From positions 620,001 through 684,000 of the forward strand of contig JAMWFC010000051.1 of NCBI GenBank assembly GCA_027475525.1: 64,000 nt of DNA. The letters run 5' to 3'. Under the pieces are notes generated by a model. The model was not told the origin of the DNA and did no database searches. It saw nothing but the letters and a program-made list of their open reading frames with translations. This DNA is from Macrolepiota albuminosa. Lineage: Eukaryota > Basidiomycota > Agaricomycetes > Agaricales > Agaricaceae. Both the position numbers and the translations under genes were made by a program. Below are positions 56,134-64,000 of this stretch, in pieces. The first letter of the stretch is position 1; every line of letters starts with the position of its first letter.

Positions 56134-56608
56134 ATGGCTCCCAAGTCCTCAACTCCAGTATCAGCAAATGTCATTCAGACACTTTGGAAAGCGTACAGCG
56201 ATGACACCTCTGATCGCTTAAAGTTTATCGACGCGTTTCTATTCTTCTTGATGTTGTCGGGCATTGCGCAATTCCTTTACTGCATCCTGGTAACGGACTA
56301 TCCTTTCAACGCTTTTCTGGCTGGGTGAGCTGGCATTTGGTTCGTTGCACGTTTTATTAACGACGTTTACGACGATGCACCTTAGCTTTGCTAGCACTGT
56401 TGGCCAATTTGTTCTGACCGCTTCAATGCGTTCACAAGTTAACCCAGAGAACAGGAATGAATTCAAAGATGTCTCTCCAGAAAGGTATGCAACTACGCAT
56501 ACTTATAAAAATATAACATCTGTGTCAATGAAATGTGCTAGAGCATTTGGAGATTTCGCGCTGGGCTCCGTCGTACTGCACTTCTTCGTGTACAACTTCC
56601 TCGGGTAG
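56134..56608 (+). CDS. ost2: Oligosaccharyltransferase subunit Ost2/DAD1
   Basis: Exons 56134-56324, 56386-56484 and 56542-56608 give 118 residues. The sequence begins MAPKSSTPVSANVIQTLWKA, then RLKFIDAFLFFLMLSGIAQF, LVTDYPFNAFLAGFASTVGQ, QVNPENRNEFKDVSPERAFG and LGSVVLHFFVYNFLG. These are the three membrane spans and the conserved FNAFLAGF and NFLG motifs of DAD1/Ost2, an essential ER subunit of the complex that transfers N-glycans to nascent proteins. All splice sites are GT..AG and the length is normal for the family. Confidence 0.96.
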
Positions 56609-57373
56609 TCATGGTGCCGACTTTTGTTACACACTATAGGCCAGGATTACAGAGTCCAATATTGTATCCTTGTGAAGCGAAGCGGGGGTTGTGCGGTATT
56701 CAGATTATACTATGGCTACAGCTCTTCACCGTCTCCGTTCGAATGATGATGACCGCTGGGTGATGTTGAGTCAGCAGTTAATAAAGGCAAGGTGTACACA
56801 CCCCGCAGATAACGACTACGAAGTCAAAAATGTATTCTCCTGCGCCACATGAGGATGATGGAAGATGGTACTCTTAGAAATCGTAAATACCGAATTCCAG
56901 ATAATTCCGGAGTAGTTCTGTACGGTTATAAGCGGTGTGCGTATCGAAGAGCATGCGTACTTACGGCGAATATCTTTGTTGGGAATCTGTCCCAGTGCGG
57001 GTCTGATAATACAACATTTGAGCCTGGGATAGAAGACCATGGTTGGACGCACGTCAGACTGGTTGTGCGCCTGATTCCCGCCAGAAAAGCGCTAATAAGG
57101 AGGGCATCAAAGCCGAGGTGAACTGAATGCTAGTATTCATGGGCTGCCGTGAGCAGTGAATGGTTAAAGCATGCCTAGCTTGCCAAACATATTAAACAGG
57201 AGAACAATATCTGAGAGGATGAAATGAAGGCCGAAGATGTAGAACGCTAAATATGGCTTGGCAACTTGTTTCAGGATAGGTTACGTAACGATGCGTTTAG
57301 AGGATGTGCAGTCAGGCCACTGCTGGCAACCACGACCTCGCTCTGTCTGGCAATTATTAGTGGACATTCAGCA
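56609..57373. other. Intergenic region, no supported gene
   Basis: Short overlapping frames only, for example 56849-57121. The right part is the probable GPC1 promoter. Confidence 0.45.
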
Positions 57374-59150
57374 ATGTCTAGGCCACCCTCACCACAGTTT
57401 ACAAACAAAGGCTACTTCTCTACCTCTCATACTACATTTGAAAGGTTTATCCGCGAAGAGGCTTCAGACTGGGCCAGTGCTTTTACCTTGCTTGGTACGA
57501 TCTTCGTTCTACCTTTCCAAGATGTGGACTTTACACCTATGTCTGTATACGTAGACACCATCGAGACATACTTTGATTCGCATGTCGATCTCCTCCAGCG
57601 ACGGTTACAAAAACATAGTGATAGGCTAAAGATGAAGGCGGAAGAAACGAAGTTCAAACTGAAAGATTTATCTGGTGATATATTGGCAGAAAACTTCGAC
57701 CGTGAAATTAAGAATTTCAGAGTCAAAGTGCGTGTCTTAGTTATAGCATCTTGTTAATCAGCTTTGACGCGTAATGCCAGGTGTCTGCACGTATAGCGAA
57801 GCTAGCAGTGTCATGGCAGAGCGCCAAGGTTGTTCGCACGCGTGAAAAGGTATCGTTCTTCCTGGGTGTCATGACACTACTTTTCTCTGCCCTCATGTTT
57901 GGTATGGCACCCCAGTACGTCGTTTTTCATTCCAACTAAAGACTCTGAAACTTAAACTGTCGTATTGTCAAGATGGATACATATAATGTATACACTACAA
58001 GGCTGCATCCTTCTTCCCCTTCGCTTCTATATCTACAAGAAGCGCGCATGGCACTATTTCCTATTTGACCTGTGCTACTACGTCACCATTCTCAACTTTA
58101 TCTACATTTGGTTGCTTCCGTCAAGTCCAGCCCTTTTTGTCGCTTGCTATTGTCTATCCCATGGTTCACTTGCAAGTGCGGTCATCACATGGAGAAATAG
58201 CCTTGTTTTCCATGATTTGGACAAGGTCACGTCACTCTATATTCATATGTACGCTCCTTTCACGTTTACGGTAATCAGGTGGGTGTTTTTCTACCTGCCT
58301 TTGCGATTCCTCATGACCTGGGTCAGGCACTTTTATCCCGATTCAGTGGTGCGATTCCCAGCGCTAGCTGAGTTACCTTATCTTCAGCCACTCCGAGCAT
58401 CTCTTCTAAGCGGAGGCATATGTCAGTCGTTTTGTTTTTTTTTTAATCGATTGCCTTTGACGCATACCATAGATGTAAGCTGGCAACTGCTCTATTGGAA
58501 GGTATGTCATGTCGACCCTCGCTTGAATTCCTTCAATAAGTGATGTTTAGTTCATACTAGTCGACCGTCGCTCTAAAATCGAATCCGGAGAGCGTACAAC
58601 GTCATTCTCGTATCTCCTCAATGATAAACGCGGCGTCATAGGCGGGACTCTTTCGTCTGTGCCGCCTCGTTATCGTGGAGCCTTTTTCATGGGGGGTCAA
58701 CTTGGTAAGTGCCGCTAATCTTCCAGATTTTTACCGGTCGACTGACATCTACCTAGTCTATGCAGTCCTTACTGAGCTTCCTGCCGTTTTCCTTCTCTAT
58801 GACAGTTCCCTCTGGAGCGGCATTTTTTTGGTCTTGATATTTGCCGTGAGCGTCTGGAATGGTGGTGGCTTCTATATTGAAGTCTTTGGTCGCAAGTGCG
58901 TGTCTTTTCTCATCCCCACCAACATCTAATTGACTTTTTCTCGCACAGGTTTGAGCGTGAGATGGAGGCACTACGGAAGGAGCTAGCGGAAGTAAACGCA
59001 CGGTCTGGCGCTTCGACGCCCGCGTTCACAAGCAATCATAGCGAGTCAGACGTCTCCTCATTGACCGCTTCCCCTGAACCTCCAGCTGCCTTAGACTTGA
59101 GCCCAGAGTTGCTCCCCCAGCCTGATCCCTGCTCCAAGAAGGATCTATGA
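57374..59150 (+). CDS. gpc1: Glycerophosphocholine acyltransferase Gpc1 (DUF2838 family)
   Basis: Nine exons can be joined. The start MSRPPSPQFTNKGYFSTSHT leads to a coiled stretch (DTIETYFDSHVDLLQRRLQK, SDRLKMKAEETKFKLKDLSG). Membrane spans follow: VSFFLGVMTLLFSALMFGMA, WIHIMYTLQGCILLPLRFYI and WHYFLFDLCYYVTILNFIYI. The family motif VFHDLDKVTSLYIHMYAPFT leads to VIRHFYPDSVVRFP, VSWQLLYWKFILVDRRSKIE and WNGGGFYIEVFGRKFEREME, then a cytosolic Ser/Pro-rich tail ending CSKKDL. The FHDLDKxTS...HFYP pattern and multispan layout identify the Gpc1 family, which acylates glycerophosphocholine to lysophosphatidylcholine in the ER. A 65-base intron (GTACGA..CGTAG) before DTIETYF had to be inferred. Confidence 0.92.
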
Positions 59151-59606
59151 ATTTCTTCTTCCCAAAGTTCAGCGACCTGCGAACCATATCGATCTTCATT
59201 TTATGACCTTCATGACAATTAATGTACTTTCATTGATGCCGCTTTCACTTTCTTAGTTTTTATATTGCTCATAATGTTGTACCTCGTATTGATTCGCTTT
59301 CATTTGACTGTATTACTTGTGAAAAAGGTTTTTGAGATATTCAGTCCATTTGAAAGATGCCCAATCTGGCCCTCTATTGTTCACCTCTGGTATCTGGGCT
59401 GTTTCCAAAAATATTTTTCTGGTCCAGAAGAGTCATCTTTTAGATCCACCTGATATTGCTCTTTATTGTATGGTGACAATTGATATGCCTAGAGGCTGGG
59501 TAGGCACATTCGTCTCTTCTCTTTTCCCTCTCTTTTTAACAAATTTCTGACCTTTGCAGCCTTCAATAAATCCTGTGACGGGATAGATAATTTTCTTTGA
59601 GGGTGT

Positions 59607-60270
59607 TTAGAGCCTTCTTGATCCCGACCATTCCGACGGATGCGGGTGCAGAAACGCATCAAAGTCGACATCTTTCAACTCTTTAATCAGCTGCTCCGCT
59701 TCACCAATACGTTTTTCAATGACTTCAGTGATATTACCCGACTTATTGAATGAGACGTAACAACCAGTGCTCCATTCTTCCAATGCGATGAGAATCTGCT
59801 CGTAAAATTTAGATGAGACAGTCGCCAAATTATGAGGAGAAAATTAGCACTGACGAGGACCGTTGCAGTTGCAGGAAGCAACGGTCCTAAGCCTTCTGGC
59901 GAACAATATCTTACCGGTGATGTGCCCCCTCCGTATGCAAGGCAGGCTGTCACATCAAGAAGTACTTGGTCGCCTGCTGTATTCTAGTGAAGGGTCAGGA
60001 TGAAACCATTGCTGACATTTTAATTTGTGCACACCGTCTGGCATAATAGAAATGGTAAATGTTTCATAAGGTCTTTGATTGTCTCCTGACGCTCAGTGAT
60101 GCCCAGCACACCGTCTGGCATAATAGAAATGGTAAATGTTTCATAAGGTCTTTGATTGTCTCCTGACGCTCAGTGATGCCCAGTTGACCAATCGAGTATC
60201 CGGGATGCTCCTCCAACACACGTACACGAGCGCAAGCCAGCCCTTGAGAATGTTCCTTGACGTTCCACAT
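59607..60270 (-). CDS. Unknown protein, model uncertain
   Basis: Several minus-strand frames look coding. MWNVKEHSQGLACARVRVLE with RQETIKDLMKHLPFLLCQTV comes first. VLLDVTACLAYGGGTSPV and SKFYEQILIALEEWSTGCYV follow, then KRIGEAEQLIKELKDVDFDA to a stop at 59607. A 77-base duplication (60029-60182) lies in the first exon or intron. I do not recognise the family. The frames are probably exons of one small soluble protein, but not all joins are certain. Confidence 0.45.
60029..60182. repeat. 77 bp perfect tandem duplication 11
   Basis: Units begin at 60029 (GCACACCGTCTGGCATAATA) and 60106. Confidence 0.97.
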
Positions 60271-60698
60271 GGTCTGGTTTAAGCCAGTCACTAGCCAGAG
60301 GCAAGAGACCCTAGAAATTCTTGCATTTTCAACTTCGATTTGATTTGTAGTTACGACGGTGTTATCACAAGAGAGGTCGAATCTTCACAATTGATAGGGC
60401 ATTGTCCACCGAGGGAAATAAACAATAAAATTCAAATGAACTTCAGCACATTGAATGCGAGTTCTTTCAAAGTGCCAACGGACTCGGAGCCTCAGAGGTA
60501 GAATGCCTGACAAAAAAACATGGAAGAACTAGGTCCTACCCACAATCACAAAGAGTTCGATTTTTCAATCCGCGCAAATTAAAACTTATTTTACATTAAA
60601 CATATACAATTGAGATTTTGCATCCGCGTGTTACTATGTCTAATGGAGGAAATCAGTACACGTGTCTTTTGCCGCTCCCAATTAACCTTTTCCTTGTA

Positions 60699-62727
60699 CT
60701 ATTTCAAAGATAGCAGCGCACATAAAGCCGCTAAAGTGACGGATAGATGAGTAAACGAGTGGAGATATAAATGATCGCTTACCGCCTACGCCACTGCCAT
60801 CCTTTGCCATACCGATATCAACTCGTTTCTCAACTTCCTCTCCTACTAGGGAGCGCAATGACTCCCTAAGGGTGCGCTCGAAATTCGGATAGTGTTCAAT
60901 CAAGCTATCAAGTTGAGCTTGAATTAACCCACATATTCCAAAGCGAACGAACAGACCTTCCATCGACGCCAACACCAATCTTCTCTGTATCAGTACAACT
61001 AGGGAACCTGCCCTCCTTGTCGGCGAAAAACGCACGGCCAGTCTGGAACAAGATAGTAGCGACCGCCACACCACTCAACAAAGCAGCCCTCCTGGCCACC
61101 AGCGAACATGCCCAGCGAACGATCTAATAAACGGTGTGAGATGGAGAAAAGAAGGGGACAAACGACACACAGCAGCGTCCTTCATCGTGACCTCTGAATC
61201 ATGGAAGCCAAACTGTTTAACCACAACCGAACGAATACGTTCTAGCTTCTTGCCGACATTCGGTGGTAGCGCCGTGGCGTCGAACTCGGCAAACTCAGGT
61301 GCGGGTTGATTTCCACTGAGCGATCTGTTCGGACCTTCCCATGCCTCCTCAATCTGACTCATGACACTGGTGTCCAGGCCATATTGCTTGTTCAGCACAG
61401 GTGTCGATTTTCCACAAAATAGCAATGGTTTTGGAGAGGCATCGATTAGAGAGATCAGAATGTTCCGCGTGATTTCTCCGAGATACATCCCTGATATGAA
61501 CTTTTCAAACGCTTGGAAAGATGGATTGATACTGAGGCGGTCCAAAGCATTATCAAATGGCGTAAAGGGAAGATGCGATCTCTATTCAAGATTGAATCGT
61601 CCAGTGAAGAAGGAGAGACAGGCTCACATACACAGTTGTTGAACGCGCCCCACTCCGTATTAACCACCATGTGACCTCCTTTTGCAGCTATCGGAGAATT
61701 GGCTAGTTTCTTTATCTTAGCTGAAGGACAGATTAGCAAGGACGCGTATAACTTCTCCCAACTCACCAACGTCCTCGACGTAGGCGCCATTGGTGCCAGT
61801 TCCAAATATAGCTCCCAGAACACATCCTCCTGCCGTGTATGCCCGCGACAAAAGAGCGCCAACGGTCTGCCGGGTTCAGATTGGTCGGTGTGATAGAGGA
61901 GAATGTCTTACATCATTCACAAGAGCGACACATTTGACGTGCATGTGTTTTCTATCAAAAGCGTCTTGGAGTAACTTCACGACGTCGTGCCCAATAGCGT
62001 TCTTGGCAGAGAAGCCCTTGGTCCAAGTGATAATAGTGCCAGAATCAAGCGCAGTCTGCTCGACAGGGAAGGAGAACGTTAGACCGAGACGAACAACATC
62101 AGAACCATGGGAATAAGCAGATGCGGCGTGTGTAGTCAGGAATGCATCCACAGAGGCGGCCAGATAATCTACGTTCAGTTAAACTTTTGAGACTCTGATC
62201 AGCAAAGAGAAAATGCACCAAACAGAGCCGTCGCCTCTCCAGTCTTCAAAGAGTCTGAAACCTTATACTTCTGTTGCCGCAAGGAAAAAGTCTTGTCACC
62301 GTTTAGTACCACTTCACATACACGCCTGTCATATTGTGATATTTTGATATCTACACAACAGTGGCATTCCTCACAGATTCGTCCCTCCAAGATCCAAAGC
62401 TAGAAAAGTTCTAGAAATCGCTGTGATGAGGCCCCTGGATACAGGCAAGGTGAATAATTAGAGACACACACCCTGTTTCTGTACCGTCAGGCACACCGGT
62501 AACAAAAGTTGGACTAGAAGACGATCGAGATGAGTCTCGATCTGTGAAAGGACTGCCACGCACATCATGGCCATAGGCTGGCCGTACGAAGACAAGCCGA
62601 GACTAATCTCGTGGAGGAAAGCCTTCGTCAGCTCGACCAGATCTTGGGATGAAAGCTGGAAACTGTGGTCTATGTCATCAAAAAGTTTCTGAGGTTCCAA
62701 AGTTGACAAGGCATGAACCGGGGGCAT
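60699..62727 (-). CDS. Hexokinase
   Basis: Minus-strand multi-exon gene starting at 62727 (MPPVHALSTLEPQKLFDDID). Conserved blocks in order are PTFVTGVPDGTETG, ALDLGGTNLRVCEVV (phosphate 1), LGLTFSFPVEQTALDSGTII with TWTKGFSA (sugar-binding), DVVKLLQDAF, CVALVNDTVGALLSRAY, IFGTGTNGAYVE, VVNTEWGAFNN, RLSINPSFQAFEKFISGMYL and GEITRN. It ends GSGVGAALCALLSLK, with the stop at 60699. The Asp of VNDT (catalytic base) and both glucose-contacting Glu-containing motifs are present. It phosphorylates hexoses at entry to glycolysis and may signal in glucose repression. A few introns, including the one between AMI and PTFV, were placed by conservation. Confidence 0.93.
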
Positions 62728-63766
62728 TGTATACGATGGTGAGGAAAGATTCGCTTGTTTCACCTATTTGGGGATCTACAATCTAATCCTAGTGATCAAT
62801 GGTCCGCACGTCACTTCCGCTTTGGGATATTGGGTGGACAAACACGACTGATATGTCTTGGATAGGTTCCGGATTGTAAGTAAACAAGGGCTCCTACAAC
62901 TCGAAGGAACCCTACCTGCTCAAGTATACCCGATTGATTATATCATTACCTCAACCCTCGCGACCTGGCTTCTAGTTCCACAGATTAAGGCCGGCGGAAA
63001 TATCCAAGTATCTGTGGCATGCTTCTATCCAAGAAATTCCTTATGCTGCATCATTGAACATGTCTTGTGACACTCGCTCTAAGGATGTCGTGAAGAGAAT
63101 ACATGGAAAGATTGAGAATCCCCGACATCTATGTTGAAGCTTCGTGTAGGTCCAACATATACTAATCTTTGGCATTGCACTTTCGATTTCCACGTGATGA
63201 AAAATGTGAACTCTTCTGGGACAGTCTGTGCTATGCTCGACACCAGTCGCTTGCCAGCCATCGTTTTTGGCTAATAACATGAGCCGTCTTCGCATTAGTT
63301 CTCCCAATGGCAACGTCAACAACCACGGGCTCACTGTTGGCTACTTATCACACAAAAGCCAATAGTAATAACTCCTGAGCTGGGTGGTCCGCATGGATAT
63401 CTAGCTTGCAGTCCTGCAGTCAATTTGTATCTGCATTCACCCCTTATAACGGCTAATTTCCGTAAATGCTAATCAGAAATCCATCCGGAACCACGCAACG
63501 TGCCACGAGAAAAGCTTTTACGTCCTAGAAGCACACCATACCTTGAGCCTTTTCGATGCGCTGCTAGTCCGAATATTGGGCTTGTTGCCCGCGAAAGAAC
63601 GTTCCAATGCATCGTGTGACGAAAGAAACGTACAGTGGTTTGGTTCTCGATGGATGGGTTCTCGTACATTACCACGCTCTCTCTGTATCCGCTTTTTTAA
63701 GACCCTGTTCTCTGTTTGGATGCAGCGCTGTCTCCCGTAGTCCTTACCTGAAATTCCGTCTTCGAC
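62728..63766. other. Intergenic region, no supported gene
   Basis: No recognisable coding exons between the hexokinase start and the partial gene at the right edge. Confidence 0.45.
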
Positions 63767-64000
63767 ATGGAGGAGGCTCCATCTCTTGTCGTGGATAACA
63801 CGTATGTTCTATTTCGCAAAACCTTCGGTAACTTGAAACGATCATTCATTAGCATGGGAGCTGCTCTTATCGGTGTTATTTTCGCTGGAATGTAGGATTT
63901 TTATGTTCTGAGCCTTGATCCTAACTGATGACCAGATGATTTCTAGTCTGTATGGAGGTACCCCCATCATCGTGTTCCTCCGTTATCATCATATTAACGG
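63767..64000 (+). CDS. Partial multispan membrane protein (DUF6534-like N terminus), runs off the window
   Basis: The ATG at 63767 begins MEEAPSLVVDNTYVLFRKTF and leads to a membrane span SMGAALIGVIFAGI. A GTAGGA..TCTAG intron joins GI to LYGGTPIIVFLRYHHIN at the window edge. The G-A-x-x-I-G-V...I/L-Y-G pattern resembles the first helix of the agaricomycete DUF6534-type proteins, but only about 60 residues are visible. Confidence 0.4.

Noticed and set aside
1..64000. CRISPR array or prokaryotic defence island
   Set aside because: No spaced direct repeats or prokaryotic operons; spliceosomal introns and intron-containing tRNAs show a fungal nuclear genome.

Overview
This is a nuclear window from a basidiomycete fungus, most likely an agaricomycete mushroom. 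The genes are dense, carry many short introns of about 45 to 60 bases with GT..AG ends and CTRAY-like branch sites, and encode fungal housekeeping proteins. Two nuclear tRNA genes carry introns. A cluster of secreted carbohydrate-active enzymes is typical of plant-litter or wood decay fungi. Exon models were built by hand from splice consensus and protein family conservation, so terminal exons and some introns are less certain than gene identities.

Layout. 1.5-7 kb: a microbial-type PARG-like protein (-) divergent from the Hsp90 co-chaperone STI1 (+), then the AP-3 adaptor mu subunit (-). 7-13 kb: an ARA2-like aldo-keto reductase and a small MLRQ/B12D respiratory protein (both -), with gene-poor stretches around them. 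13-20.8 kb: a large acidic coiled-coil protein (-), an isochorismatase-like hydrolase (+), a small unknown gene and a small secreted protein. 20.7-22.4 kb: a local segmental duplication carrying a truncated copy of the secreted protein gene around a piece of probable non-LTR retroelement.

23-31.9 kb: an NCS1-type nucleobase/thiamine transporter gene split by a 6,694 bp Ty3/gypsy-like LTR retrotransposon. Its two 959 bp LTRs appear identical and it has a 4 bp target duplication, so the insertion is recent. Gag, protease, reverse transcriptase and RNase H are present, but no integrase, so it looks like a mobilised non-autonomous copy. 33-36 kb: tRNA-Pro(AGG) and an ATF/CREB-type bZIP factor. 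37-52 kb: two tandem GH3 beta-xylosidase genes, a heme-dependent oxidative N-demethylase-like protein, ATP synthase subunit d, and a GH35 beta-galactosidase. 52-64 kb: tRNA-Tyr, TAD1, a mitochondrial ribosomal protein with an Fe/Mn-SOD-like fold, OST2, the glycerophosphocholine acyltransferase GPC1, an unknown gene, a hexokinase, and the start of a membrane protein at the window edge.

The most striking signal is eleven perfect tandem duplications, all with a period of exactly 77 bp, confined to 42.5-60.2 kb and lying in unrelated sequences. Removing one unit restores the reading frame and gives exon and intron lengths that match the paralogous gene. I read these as assembly artefacts (contig ends overlapping by a k-mer of 77 and joined without merging), not biology. 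Apparent breaks in GH3-B, the ATP synthase gene, GH35 and others at those positions should not be called pseudogenes.
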